NCBI GenBank assembly: GCA_913777615.1
Contig: CAJYTK010000021.1
Span: forward strand, 124,001 to 188,000
Direction of reading: 5' to 3'
Origin: an uncultured Agrobacterium sp.
Lineage (GTDB): Bacteria > Pseudomonadota > Alphaproteobacteria > Rhizobiales > Rhizobiaceae
DNA: 64,000 bases
In this document: piece after piece, positions 17,851 to 27,007 of the stretch
How positions within the stretch are numbered: position 1 is the stretch's first letter
Layout: every line of letters begins with the position of its first letter
Program-made: the position numbers and the translations under genes
The notes under the pieces: model-generated
What the model was told of the DNA's origin: nothing
Seen by the model: the letters and a program-made list of their open reading frames with translations, nothing else
Database searches by the model: none

Positions 17851-17971
17851 ATCCGATGTCCTATTAATATCGGATCACGGATTAAATAGCGTCAAGATCG
17901 GCACCCATGTCAAGCATTGCTCGGAAAAATATTGGCGATGCCTTGACAGTCATCCAATTCTTATATGAATT
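17851..17971. promoter_or_regulatory. Divergent promoter with two inverted repeats (ROK operator candidates)
   Basis: Site 1 is ATCCGAT (17851-17857), 11 bp, then ATCGGAT (17869-17875), a perfect 7-bp repeat near the regulator start. Site 2 is AATTC (17956-17960), TTATAT, then GAATT (17967-17971), an A/T-rich palindrome of the type bound by ROK proteins. Site 2 overlaps a possible -10 (TATGAA, 17964-17969) downstream of a perfect -35 TTGACA at 17943-17948, though the spacer is only 15 bp. Binding at site 2 would block the sugar operon promoter. Confidence 0.5.
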
Positions 17972-18021
17972 AATTCGGATTGGGGAATAAATGTGAGGAA
18001 GTCCCCGGGAGGATCACCATC

Positions 18022-19323
18022 ATGACGTATATGCACGCAGGCGCAAGCCTGGGCGGCAAGCTGATAACGCTTGCCTCAACCACAGCCATTACCTTCTTGC
18101 TCGGCGCAGCGAGTGTTTCTGCCGCAACGGTCGTCAAGTGGATGCATGTTGAACTCGATCCGAAATCCGTGGCCGTCTGGGAGGAGATTGCCAAGGATTA
18201 CGAGACCAAACATCCTGATGTCGACATCCAGCTACAGTTCCTAGAAAACGAAGCCTTCAAGGCAAAGCTTCCGACCCTGCTACAATCAAATGACGTGCCC
18301 GACTTCTTCTACAGCTGGGGTGGTGGCGTGCTTGAGGAGCAGTCGAAAACCGGTGCTCTGAAAGATCTCACCGAAGTTTTCGATGCCGATGGCGGCAAGA
18401 TCAGAAACGCCTATAACCCGGCGGCCATCGACGGCCTGTCTTTCGATGGCAAAGTCTGGGCCGTGCCTTACCGTGTTAGCCTCGTCAGCTTCTTTTACAA
18501 CAAGGAGCTGTTTTCCAAGGCTGGCGTGAAGGCGGAAGATATCAAGACGTGGGATGATCTCGGTGCCGCTGTGAAGAAGATCAAAGAGGCTGGCATCGTT
18601 CCGATTGCCGGTGGCGGTGGCGAGAAATGGCCGATCCATTTCTACTGGAGTTACCTAGTCATGCGCAATGGAGGCCAGTCGGTCTTCGAGGCGGCAAGCA
18701 AGGGCGAGGGCGAAGGCTTCATGGATCCTTCCATCATCAAGGCCGGTGAGCAGCTTGCCGAATTTGGCAAACTGGAGCCGTTCCAGCCTGGCTATCTCGG
18801 CGCTACCTGGCCTCAGGCGCTTGGCGTCTTCGGCGACGGAAAAGCTGCGATGATCCTTGGGTTCGACAATACCGAAGCCAATCAACGCAAGAATGCAGGT
18901 GATGGTAAGGGTCTTTCCTCCGACAATCTCGGACGCTTCGCTTTCCCGATGGTCACGGGCGGTGCGGGTAAAGCCACCGATACTCTGGGCGGCCTGAACG
19001 GATGGGCGGTGACGAAGAATGCTTCCAAGGAAGCTATCGATTTCGCCACCTTTCTCACCAACGCGGATAACGAGAAGAAACTCGCCGCAGCCGGCATGAT
19101 CTTGCCCGTTGCAGTCGGTGCGAGTGAAGCGGTGAAGGATCCGCTTATGGCCGATTCCGCCAAGCAACTTGCGGCCTCCACCTGGCATCAAAACTTCTTC
19201 GACCAGACGCTCGGTGCCGCCGTCGGCCGCGTCGTCAACGATATATCCGTCGAGATCGTCTCCGGTCAGATGACGGCCGAAGAGGGTGCACAGCAGATCC
19301 AGGATGCTTTCGAGCTTCGCTGA
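18022..19323 (+). CDS. Sugar ABC transporter substrate-binding protein (CUT1, family 1)
   Basis: This 433-aa periplasmic receptor is related to UgpB/MalE/ThuE. A signal peptide ends around VSAAT (about residue 33). The mature domain begins with a VVKWMHVELDP strand, and the typical family 1 features follow (YNKELFSKAGV, then GGLNGWAVTKNA). The start is ATG at 18022 with GGGAGG nine bases upstream. It heads the operon with two permeases and an ATPase. Di- or oligosaccharides or sugar alcohols are the likely ligands, by family and by the ThuA/Gfo neighbours. Confidence 0.92.
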   Translation: MTYMHAGASLGGKLITLASTTAITFLLGAASVSAATVVKWMHVELDPKSVAVWEEIAKDYETKHPDVDIQLQFLENEAFKAKLPTLLQSNDVPDFFYSWGGGVLEEQSKTGALKDLTEVFDADGGKIRNAYNPAAIDGLSFDGKVWAVPYRVSLVSFFYNKELFSKAGVKAEDIKTWDDLGAAVKKIKEAGIVPIAGGGGEKWPIHFYWSYLVMRNGGQSVFEAASKGEGEGFMDPSIIKAGEQLAEFGKLEPFQPGYLGATWPQALGVFGDGKAAMILGFDNTEANQRKNAGDGKGLSSDNLGRFAFPMVTGGAGKATDTLGGLNGWAVTKNASKEAIDFATFLTNADNEKKLAAAGMILPVAVGASEAVKDPLMADSAKQLAASTWHQNFFDQTLGAAVGRVVNDISVEIVSGQMTAEEGAQQIQDAFELR

Positions 19324-19334
19324 TCCCGCCTGAA

Positions 19335-19366
19335 CGATAGGCGTCGTCAATGTACGGCGCCTATCG
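19335..19366 (+). promoter_or_regulatory. Hairpin between binding-protein and permease genes
   Basis: CGATAGGCG (19335-19343) pairs with CGCCTATCG (19358-19366). Four more inner pairs, one of them G-U, extend the stem to 13 bp with a 6-nt loop. It starts 12 bp after the receptor stop. The in-frame ATG at 19350 lies in the loop, which argues against it as the permease start. Confidence 0.7.
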
Positions 19367-19394
19367 CCACCGCGTGAATACGAAAGCGGATAAA

Positions 19395-20333
19395 ATGACC
19401 AATATTTCCATGAACGCTGCGCCGGCGCTGGCAAGCCCTGTCGTAAAGTCGAAACGGAAACGGAGCTCCGTTGCGCATGACCGCGCGCTGACCTTGTTGA
19501 TATTCCTGCCCCCGGCGCTCTTGTTGTTCACCCTCTTCGTTATCCTGCCGATGGGAGAGGCGGCCTGGTACAGCCTGTACCGTTGGAATGGCTACGGTAC
19601 GCCGAGCGAGTTCATTGGGCTGAAGAATTTTCAGGTTCTGTTTGGCAATGCTGCCTTTTCGCAAGCGCTGATCAACAATGCGCTGATCATCGTGATTTCG
19701 ATCTGCATACAGATCCCGCTGGCAATCTGGCTTGCGACGATGTTGGCCCATCGCATTCCGGGCGTCGTGGCTTTTCGTCTCGTTTTCTTCCTGCCGTACG
19801 TTCTGGCAGATGTCGCGGCAGGTCTTATCTGGCGCTTTGTCTATGACGGCGACTACGGGCTATTCGCTGCCATCTCAAACTTCTTCGGCTTTGCCAACCC
19901 CTATGTGCTGGCGGATAAGGATGTCGCGATCTATGCCGTCCTCGCCGTTATCGTCTGGAAGTACTTCGGCTTCCACATGATGCTGTTTATCGCCGGGCTG
20001 CAATCGGTGGACAAGAACGTGCTGGAGGCCGCTGAGATCGATGGGGCAAGCGGCTGGCAGAAGTTTAGGTACGTGACGCTCCCGATGCTCGGTTCGACTG
20101 TCCGGCTATCGATCTTCTTTGCCGTGATTGGCTCGTTGCAGCTCTTCGATATGATCATGCCGCTGACCGGCGGCGGCCCATCCAATTCTACCCAGACGAT
20201 GGTGACGTTCCTTTACACATATGGCGTCATGCGCATGCAGGTTGGGCTTGGAAGTGCTGTCGGGGTGGTGCTGTTTATTATCTGCGTCACGCTTGCCTTC
20301 GGTTACAAAAGGATCTTCATGCGCCATGACTGA
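19395..20333 (+). CDS. Sugar ABC transporter permease (MalF/UgpA type)
   Basis: This 312-aa inner-membrane subunit has six helices. A basic N-terminal stretch (KSKRKRSS) precedes the first helix, and the EAA loop reads EAAEIDGASGWQKFRYV. ATG at 19395 is chosen because the upstream in-frame ATG (19350) sits in a hairpin and lacks a ribosome-binding site. The stop overlaps the next start (ATGA). Confidence 0.9.
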   Translation: MTNISMNAAPALASPVVKSKRKRSSVAHDRALTLLIFLPPALLLFTLFVILPMGEAAWYSLYRWNGYGTPSEFIGLKNFQVLFGNAAFSQALINNALIIVISICIQIPLAIWLATMLAHRIPGVVAFRLVFFLPYVLADVAAGLIWRFVYDGDYGLFAAISNFFGFANPYVLADKDVAIYAVLAVIVWKYFGFHMMLFIAGLQSVDKNVLEAAEIDGASGWQKFRYVTLPMLGSTVRLSIFFAVIGSLQLFDMIMPLTGGGPSNSTQTMVTFLYTYGVMRMQVGLGSAVGVVLFIICVTLAFGYKRIFMRHD

Positions 20334-21174
20334 TACGTCCACATCCGTCCGCGTCAGCGTGCAGACGAGGATCTACCTCTATATGTCGCTAACCCTTATT
20401 GCCGCCATCGTCCTGATACCGCTGCTCACGACCGCGCTTGGGGGCTTCAAGACGCTCGGTGATCTGCGCGTCAATCCTTTCGGTCTGCCAGCGGAGTGGC
20501 AGTGGGCCAACTACGGCGATATCCTGCTCGGAAAGCGCTACTGGCTGCAGATTTTCAACTCGCTCGTCATTGCCGTTCTGACGGTGTTTTTGACGCTCGT
20601 CGTTTCGGCGATGGCAGCCTTCACCTTCGCGCATGTGAAATTCTTCGGCTCCAACTTTCTGCTCAATTACTTCCTGTTGGGACTGATGTTCCCTGCCGCC
20701 ACAGCCATTCTGCCGCTCTTCATCCGCATTCGCGATCTCGGGCTGCTTGACACCTATTGGGGCGTTGTGCTGCCGCAGGTGGCATTTGGTCTGGGGATGA
20801 GCATCCTGCTGTTCCGCAACTATTTCAGAAATCTGCCCGACGAACTCTTTCAGGCAGCGTTTGTCGATGGCTGCGGCTACCTGAAATTCTTCTGGCATAT
20901 CTCCATGCCGCTTTCGCGGCCCATTATCGCGACGGTCGGCATCGTTTCCTTCGTCGGCAGCTGGAACAGCTACATTTTGCCACTCATCATGCTCAACTCG
21001 GAATCCAAATACCCTTGGCCGCTCGGCATTATGGTCTATCGCGGTGAGTTCGGCACGGAATGGCAGCTGGTCCTTGCCTTCATCACCATGACGATCCTGC
21101 CAACCATCATCGTGTTCTTCTTAGCGCAAAAACACATCATCGCGGGTCTGACGGCCGGCGCCGTCAAGTCCTGA
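20326..21174 (+). CDS. Sugar ABC transporter permease (MalG/UgpE type)
   Basis: This 282-aa second permease has six helices and an EAA loop reading [17 protein letters not shown]. The ATG at 20326 overlaps the upstream permease stop and has AAGGA ahead. The open frame reaches further upstream, but only inside the previous gene. It is followed 13 bp later by the ATPase. Confidence 0.91.
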   Translation: MTDTSTSVRVSVQTRIYLYMSLTLIAAIVLIPLLTTALGGFKTLGDLRVNPFGLPAEWQWANYGDILLGKRYWLQIFNSLVIAVLTVFLTLVVSAMAAFTFAHVKFFGSNFLLNYFLLGLMFPAATAILPLFIRIRDLGLLDTYWGVVLPQVAFGLGMSILLFRNYFRNLPDELFQAAFVDGCGYLKFFWHISMPLSRPIIATVGIVSFVGSWNSYILPLIMLNSESKYPWPLGIMVYRGEFGTEWQLVLAFITMTILPTIIVFFLAQKHIIAGLTAGAVKS

Positions 21175-21187
21175 GGAGGAGAAGACA

Positions 21188-22261
21188 ATGGCATCTGTGG
21201 AACTGAAAGATATTCGCAAATCCTACGGCTCGCTTGGCGTCATCCATGGCATTTCACTGGAGATAGCCGATGGCGAGTTCATCGCGCTCGTCGGACCTTC
21301 CGGCTGCGGAAAGTCCACGCTGCTGCGCATGATTGCGGGACTCGAGGAAATCACCGAAGGTGACATCCTGATCGGCGGCAACATCGTCAATGAGATGACG
21401 CCGCGCGAACGCAACATCGCTATGGTGTTTCAGTCCTATGCGCTTTATCCGCATATGACCGTGGCCGAAAATATGGGCTTCAACCTGAAGATCGCGGGCC
21501 AACCCAAGGCAGTCATCGAAGAGCGCGTCACCGAAGCCGCCCGGATGCTGGACCTCGCCAATCTGCTGGATCGCAAACCGTCGCAGCTTTCCGGCGGCCA
21601 GCGCCAGCGTGTGGCGATGGGGCGGGCTGTCGTGCGCAATCCTGCGGTCTTTCTCTTCGACGAGCCGCTTTCCAATCTTGACGCGAAACTGCGCGTGCAG
21701 ATGCGCAGCGAAATCAAAACCCTGCATCAGAAGGTCGGCACGACATCGATCTATGTCACACACGATCAGATCGAAGCCATGACCTTGGCGGACCGCGTCG
21801 TTGTCCTCAACCAGGGGCGCATCGAGCAGCAGGGAACGCCGCTCGAGCTTTACAAGAAACCCGCCAACCTGTTTGTCGCCGCCTTCATCGGTTCACCTGC
21901 GATGAATCTCATCGAATGCATCGTGGATGGCGAAGATGGCGCGCCCGCTGCGAGATTGGATGACGGAACAGCCATTCGCATTGCGACCGATCGCAAAGTT
22001 AAGCGCGGGCAATCGGTGACGATTGGACTACGTCCCGAGCACTTCGCCATGGGCGGCGAAGGCGACGTGACGGTGTCCGGAAACACCTTGCTGGTGGAAC
22101 CGACGGGTGCGCAGACCCATGTAGTGTTTGATCTTGCCGGACATCACGTGACCGCGGTGGTTGACGGCGAACAACTGGTGCGAACGAATTCGCTGTTCGC
22201 CGCTAACATCAATCACGAGCGGGTTCATGTTTTTGACAGGGCAAGTGGATTGGCGCTTTGA
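21188..22261 (+). CDS. Sugar ABC transporter ATPase (UgpC/MsmK/MalK type)
   Basis: This 357-aa cytoplasmic ATPase has Walker [10 protein letters not shown] (about 38-46), the signature LSGGQRQR, Walker [12 protein letters not shown], and a C-terminal TOBE/MOP regulatory domain (about 240-357). It energises the two permeases upstream. The ribosome-binding site is GAGGAGAAG. It is the last gene of the CUT1 operon. Confidence 0.93.
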   Translation: MASVELKDIRKSYGSLGVIHGISLEIADGEFIALVGPSGCGKSTLLRMIAGLEEITEGDILIGGNIVNEMTPRERNIAMVFQSYALYPHMTVAENMGFNLKIAGQPKAVIEERVTEAARMLDLANLLDRKPSQLSGGQRQRVAMGRAVVRNPAVFLFDEPLSNLDAKLRVQMRSEIKTLHQKVGTTSIYVTHDQIEAMTLADRVVVLNQGRIEQQGTPLELYKKPANLFVAAFIGSPAMNLIECIVDGEDGAPAARLDDGTAIRIATDRKVKRGQSVTIGLRPEHFAMGGEGDVTVSGNTLLVEPTGAQTHVVFDLAGHHVTAVVDGEQLVRTNSLFAANINHERVHVFDRASGLAL

Positions 22262-22993
22262 GGCTTGGGCAAATGCATGTGGCCAAGCCGCCCTCGCTAG
22301 CCGCCGCTTGCCGGTGATGTCAGCATAATCGAAGTTAATTTCGAATTTCTTTTTCGATCCAGGCGCGTCCATCGTGGAAACGCGTATTAGCGGGCTGCGC
22401 CAAAAGATCGATAAGCCTTCGAGACAGCTTTGATTCAGACCATCCGCAATATGGGATGCCGGATCCGTGCGCCTCACGGATCTTTCGTCCGGCCGCTCTT
22501 TTCGGACCTCCGCCAAGGTTGCCATAGACGTTCTAGTTTCCATGAGCCTTGGCGGTACTCCGTAGAAGCATGCGATGGGCTGTTTTCTCCAGACTCATGA
22601 TCTTGCTGACAACCCGGCCCTATGCTTCCATGGGCGGCGCCGATGACCATAATGCGATACTTCGAAAAACGGCTTGCCGCATCCTGCTGTCCGGCAAGAT
22701 GTGAAAAGAAGGGATATCAGATTTGGTATTCCCGCTGGTGGCGATGATGCTCATGCGCAGAGCGCTATCGCTTAGCGAACGGATAGAACGGCTGAAGAAC
22801 TCACCTTCACCCATGCCGGGACGGTGCAGCCTCCGTCCCGTACGTTATGATTAGCGCCGAATGAAGAGGCTGTAACGCACTCATTGGTTTACAAGCACAA
22901 TTACCAACCGAAGTGCATTATCACCGGCGCTTCCAGGCAAACCGATCTGGGGATCGCTGTTTACGAGCAGCGACTAGTCGGATCGTCGCCACC
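22262..22993. other. 732-bp gap without a recognisable gene; inverted repeats
   Basis: No convincing reading frame is present. Three structures stand out. GGCTTGG/CCAAGCC (22262-22289) lies right after the ATPase stop. An 8-bp hairpin GATCCGTG/CACGGATC (22462-22482), followed by TTTCG, could be a terminator. A perfect 9-bp inverted repeat CCGCCAAGG/CCTTGGCGG (22510-22518, 22547-22555) has a 28-nt loop. The region could hold a small RNA or a decayed gene. Nothing in it matches a family I know. Confidence 0.5.
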
Positions 22994-23977
22994 TCAGCAC
23001 TGGTTCATATTAAGGCGGCTGATCATATTGTTATAGTCCTGCAGCAGCGAGTTGGCATCCTCTTGCTCGCGCGATTGCATCATTTGGAACTGGGAGCGCT
23101 GCTGCTTGTCCTTTTCGTAGCTACCCTCTTCGGTCCTGTTGACGATCTGTCTGCCAGTGGAGAGATAAGCATTGGCTTTGGACATGATCGCCGAGCAGCC
23201 CTCGTTGTTTTGCTCTCGGATTTTATCGTCATAGCCTGTCGCCATTGCGTTGAACTGATCGAGAGACGTCTTGAACGCGTCGCGCTCGTCGCCCAGGCCG
23301 GATCCGCTCAGGAAGCCGGACGCGAATTTCATGCTCTCCTTGATCCTGTAGACCATGCCGATCCGGAAATAGGCCAACGTGTTTTTTTCCGCGTTATCGA
23401 ACGCAGACTTGATACGTGCGCGATCTTTGGCTTCGATCGCGTTATCGTAATTTTCCTGGGCCATCGCCAGGGCTTCCATGGCGGAAGTGTAGGCTGGCTG
23501 GATCTCGCGCCCGTGCGCAGACTTGTCGCCAAGATAGGCTTTTGACCCGATGTAGTTTGCCATATCGCGGTCAAGAGGAATCGCGTTTTTTAGCGCGTCG
23601 CTATAGGCCTTCGCTGGCCCGTCGATGTCAGCCATGTCGGGCTTCATCGTTCGTGCCTTATCTAGATTGTCTTTGATCTGGCTCATTGTCGAGGAGGAAG
23701 GGAAGAGAAGATCGTCCTCCTTCTTCTTGCCGTCGAAGACTGGCTTAACAACGCTCTGATAGGTCGCCAGATCTTCTGCGTAAGGGCGGCGAACCGAGTT
23801 TGCGACCTCCACATATGCGTTATATTTTTGAATTTCTTCCTGGTCGCTAGCCGTTCGCACCCCTTGCGTATGGTCCGATTGGCTTGATGTGCTGTCATCG
23901 CAAGCTGAGAGAAGAATTAGGGCCGCCGCAAGGGACAGAGAGCGGATCAGGGATTTGCAAGCTCGATTTAATGTCAT
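22994..23977 (-). CDS. DUF3829 (YiiG-like) lipoprotein
   Basis: This 327-aa predicted lipoprotein has a signal peptide ending in the lipobox LLSAC (about residues 22-26), followed by a Ser/Asp/Thr linker and a largely helical, charged domain. The pattern resembles the DUF3829 / E. coli YiiG family: QEEIQKYNAYVEVAN near the front and repeated helices ending in YNNMISRLNMNQC. The function is unknown. The start at 23977 (MTLNRACK) is preferred because GAGGA precedes it by six bases. The gene stands alone. Confidence 0.75.
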   Translation of the reverse strand: MTLNRACKSLIRSLSLAAALILLSACDDSTSSQSDHTQGVRTASDQEEIQKYNAYVEVANSVRRPYAEDLATYQSVVKPVFDGKKKEDDLLFPSSSTMSQIKDNLDKARTMKPDMADIDGPAKAYSDALKNAIPLDRDMANYIGSKAYLGDKSAHGREIQPAYTSAMEALAMAQENYDNAIEAKDRARIKSAFDNAEKNTLAYFRIGMVYRIKESMKFASGFLSGSGLGDERDAFKTSLDQFNAMATGYDDKIREQNNEGCSAIMSKANAYLSTGRQIVNRTEEGSYEKDKQQRSQFQMMQSREQEDANSLLQDYNNMISRLNMNQC

Positions 23978-24443
23978 TTCAGTCCTCATTTCCATTCCGA
24001 GAAGATCTTCAGTTTCACTTCAGTGCGCAGAGCATCTGCCGTGTGACTTCAGTATCCACCCAGGTCAAAGCGCCTGCCGGGTATCGTGATGTGAAGGTGC
24101 AAAGACGGATCGCTTTCTGGACCGATCGATTTTTTTAGGCAAGCCTAATGAACGCTTATGGGTGCCAGATATCCGCTAATGGATTGTTTTGGCGTTATTT
24201 ACGCGGCAGGGGCGATGGGGAATGTGATCCCCATGGCATGCTGTTCCAATGCGTGAGCGACGCGAAATTGCGACCGAGACAATAACGCCGTGTGCAAAGG
24301 AGGTGAATCGAAGGGAAGATGCATTGACGACTGGTGGGACCTGTTGCTGATGACGAAGATGTGATGTATCCGGTTCGGTCGAACGAGCCGGATTTCCGCG
24401 CTGCCAGGCCATTGCGCCTCTTACGACAACAAGGACGAGCCAT
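23978..24443. other. 466-bp divergent gap: leader of ArsB-like permease
   Basis: No gene is seen. A perfect 14-bp palindrome TTAGGCAAGCCTAA (24135-24148) follows a T-run and looks like a regulator site. A GC-rich stretch with a Shine-Dalgarno-like AAGGAGGTG (about 24297-24305) is not followed by a usable long frame. A stable hairpin (24368-24393) lies 50 bp before the permease start. The long transcribed leader could be regulatory, but I cannot match it to a riboswitch class. Confidence 0.45.
24368..24393 (+). promoter_or_regulatory. Leader hairpin upstream of ArsB-like gene
   Basis: ATCCGGTTCG (24368-24377) pairs with CGAGCCGGAT (24384-24393), giving a 10-bp stem with one U-G pair and a GTCGAA loop. 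No T-tract follows, so it is more likely a leader structure than a terminator. Confidence 0.5.
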
Positions 24444-25700
24444 ATGACCCAGAATGCGATCGTATGGGGTATTGCGGGGCTGACAGCAGCTGGCGTGATT
24501 ACCAGGCCATTCCGCTGGCCGGAGGCTATCTGGGCCGTTGTTGGCGCGGCTCTCCTCGTCGCCTTCCAACTGATCGCACCTGCGGATGCGTTAGCAGGTG
24601 TCGCCAAGGGGACTGATGTTTATCTGTTCCTGATCGGCATGATGCTTTTATCAGAGCTTGCGCGTCGCGAAGGTCTTTTTGATTGGGTTGCCGCCATTGC
24701 GACATCCTACGCCAAGGGTTCGCCGAAGCGCCTCTTTGTACTCGTTTATCTGGTGGGCCTCGTCGTCACGGTTTTTCTTTCGAACGATGCGACGGCTGTC
24801 GTCCTGACGCCTGCCGTCTATGCGGCATGCCGAGCAAGCCGGGTTCGCGATCCGATGCCCTACCTCTTGATCTGCGCCTTTATCGCGAATGCCGCGAGCT
24901 TTGTGTTGCCGATCTCCAATCCGGCTAATCTCGTGATCTTTGCTGGCGGTGAAATGCCACCTCTGTCGCGTTGGCTGGCGACGTTCCTGCTACCGTCAGT
25001 GGTTTCCATTGTCGTTACATTTATGTGCCTCTACTGGACGCAGCGGCGTGCTTTGTCGGAGGAAAGTCTTGCTGCTGCTGCAGAGCGACCGGTCCTCAGT
25101 CGAAGCGCAAGTCTCGCAGGATGGGGGATCGTGATCACCGCCATTGTCCTTATCGTTGCGTCTGCGCTCCATGCTGACCTCGGCGTCCCCACCTTCATTG
25201 CCGGAACGATCACGACTGCTCTCGTTCTGTTGCTGACCCGCCAAAGCCCGATCGAGACGATAAAAGGTATCAGCTGGAGTGTCCTGCCATTGGTGGCAGG
25301 TTTGTTCGTGATCGTCGAAGCGCTTGACCGGACGGGTGTTACGACCACTCTCGCCAATCAGTTGGTGTCTCTGTCCTCTGTTTCAGAAGGCTACGCAATC
25401 GGGGTGGCCGGGACATTCGTTGCCGTCATCTGTAATCTCGTCAACAATCTGCCTGCCGGATTGCTCGCAGGTAGCGTGGTTCAGGCGGCACATGTATCGG
25501 ACAAGGTCGCTGGCGCTGTCCTGATCGGCGTTGATCTGGGTCCCAATCTGTCCGTCACAGGCTCTCTTGCGACAATCTTGTGGTTGTCGGCACTGCGGCG
25601 CGAAGGCCTTGATATTAGCAGCTGGAGATTTCTCAAGCTCGGCGCGGTTGTCATGTTTCCAGCGCTAGTCTTGTCGCTAGCGTCGCTGGTTCTGGTTTGA
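24444..25700 (+). CDS. ArsB-like (ArsB/NhaD superfamily) permease
   Basis: This 418-aa inner-membrane protein has about 11-12 helices. The signatures FLSNDATAVVLTPAVYA (first half) and DLGPNLSVTGSLATILWL (second half) match the ArsB arsenite efflux permease family. Membership of the wider ion transporter superfamily is clear. Arsenite as the real substrate is likely but not proven, since no arsR, arsC or arsH lies nearby. The start is ATG at 24444 with AAGGA upstream. The gene stands alone behind a structured leader. Confidence 0.8.
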   Translation: MTQNAIVWGIAGLTAAGVITRPFRWPEAIWAVVGAALLVAFQLIAPADALAGVAKGTDVYLFLIGMMLLSELARREGLFDWVAAIATSYAKGSPKRLFVLVYLVGLVVTVFLSNDATAVVLTPAVYAACRASRVRDPMPYLLICAFIANAASFVLPISNPANLVIFAGGEMPPLSRWLATFLLPSVVSIVVTFMCLYWTQRRALSEESLAAAAERPVLSRSASLAGWGIVITAIVLIVASALHADLGVPTFIAGTITTALVLLLTRQSPIETIKGISWSVLPLVAGLFVIVEALDRTGVTTTLANQLVSLSSVSEGYAIGVAGTFVAVICNLVNNLPAGLLAGSVVQAAHVSDKVAGAVLIGVDLGPNLSVTGSLATILWLSALRREGLDISSWRFLKLGAVVMFPALVLSLASLVLV

Positions 25701-26074
25701 TGGCCGTGAGTTCTCTTCCTTTGCTCGAGATGGTCACCATCTGGGAACCGCTCGTCACGCCCCTTGGCAGTTTGCGATCGGCGTATTCGAAAGTTAAATG
25801 ATCTAGCGGCGAGCCCAACCGTGCAGCAAGAAGTCGGACTTGCACAGTTGCTGTTCACGTCTCTATGTCGTGGACAGCTGTTGAAACTGTAACGTGGGCA
25901 TGAGCACGAGGTAGGAAAGCCAGTCTTAGAGCTTTGCCGCGTGCCAATATCGGCTCAGCTCACAAATGGTCGAAGCCTCTGGACTTTGACGGTCGCTCCT
26001 GACCCGAACAACTGCCCATCCAATAACCACCCGAATTGAGCCGTTCGCTCCCGCGGAGGTGATGGCGGTTGAGA
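25701..26074. other. 374-bp gap between convergent genes; 15-bp palindrome
   Basis: No recognisable gene is present. A perfect palindrome AGATGGTCACCATCT (25728-25742, central C) lies 28 bp after the permease stop. Short minus-strand frames exist here but resemble no family. Confidence 0.45.
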
Positions 26075-27007
26075 TCACGCCACACGCCCAATCGTGGCGG
26101 CTTCACGTATCGCCTTGATCATCATGGCGAGTGAGGTGGAAATTGCCGTATCCGTCCGCATTGTTAGCCCTACGGGCCCGCTCGTGTCGGAGGTGTCGAA
26201 TGGCAAAACGGCAAGAGTGCCTGCTGCGACATCGCTGAACACCACCCCTTCCGAGATGATCCAGACAGCATCGCTCATGCGGACATAGGCACGGCCAAAC
26301 GAGTCGGAGACGGTTTCGATCTGCGTTTGCGGCATTGCTATGCCCTGTGCGATCAGGAACTGCTCGACTATCGGTCTGATCACCGAATTGCGGGTGGGCA
26401 TCAACATGGGATAGGTTGAAAGTTCGGTGAAGATATTGGCATTGCGCGATAGCAGTCGATGCCCGGGACGAACGACGAAAACCACCCGTTCCGAATAAAG
26501 ATGCTCGAAGCTGAGACCGGTCATTTTTTCCGGAGCGGCAAGTCGTCCTACGACGAGGTCCAGATCGCTCTGGCGCAGTTGCTCCAGTAGGATCGCGTTT
26601 TCTCCGGTTACAATTTTGACGGGGGCCGGGGTTGCGTCTGCAAGAAAGTGCGTCATCGCCTCGGGCATGATGCGTGCCGATACCGTCGGCAAGGCGCCGA
26701 TGCGGACAGGCGGGTCTGCCTGCGCCGCTTCCCGCGACACGGCATCGACCGCCTGGCGAAGGGCGGTCATCGTGGTAGCCGCATGGCGCAGGAAGATCTC
26801 GCCGAGACGCGTTGGGCGAATACCGCGACCTTCGCGTTCGAAGAGAGCGACACCCAGCACGTCCTCGAGTTCTCTCACCGTTTTGGTGACTGCTGGCTGG
26901 CTGATATGAAGCACATCGGCTGCCCTCACGACGCTCTTTTGCCGCGCCACCTCGATAAAGGCCTGCAGATGACGGAGTTTGATACGTGGATCGATAAGAG
27001 AAACCAT
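26075..27007 (-). CDS. pcaQ: LysR-family activator of protocatechuate genes (PcaQ)
   Basis: This 310-aa LysR-type regulator has an N-terminal helix-turn-helix (about 20-45, SVVRAADVLHISQPAVTKTV) and a C-terminal effector domain. Its position next to and divergent from the pcaD-C-H-G-B operon is that of PcaQ in Agrobacterium and Sinorhizobium. There it activates the operon in response to beta-carboxymuconate-type intermediates. The start at 27007 (MVSLIDPRIK) fits the PcaQ family length of about 310. A GTG three codons upstream is possible. The start codon overlaps the proposed operator. Confidence 0.9.
   Translation of the reverse strand: MVSLIDPRIKLRHLQAFIEVARQKSVVRAADVLHISQPAVTKTVRELEDVLGVALFEREGRGIRPTRLGEIFLRHAATTMTALRQAVDAVSREAAQADPPVRIGALPTVSARIMPEAMTHFLADATPAPVKIVTGENAILLEQLRQSDLDLVVGRLAAPEKMTGLSFEHLYSERVVFVVRPGHRLLSRNANIFTELSTYPMLMPTRNSVIRPIVEQFLIAQGIAMPQTQIETVSDSFGRAYVRMSDAVWIISEGVVFSDVAAGTLAVLPFDTSDTSGPVGLTMRTDTAISTSLAMMIKAIREAATIGRVA

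Noticed and set aside
22028-22543. 171-codon minus-strand frame across the sugar ATPase end
   Set aside because: Half of it is antisense to the ATPase TOBE domain, and the rest has no similarity I recognise.
22620-22814. 64-codon minus-strand frame in the gene-free gap
   Set aside because: No ribosome-binding site or motif; kept only as part of the gap description.
24297-24393. Known riboswitch or leader peptide upstream of the ArsB-like gene
   Set aside because: The hairpin is real, but I could not match the leader to any riboswitch class I know, and no good leader frame follows the AAGGAGG.
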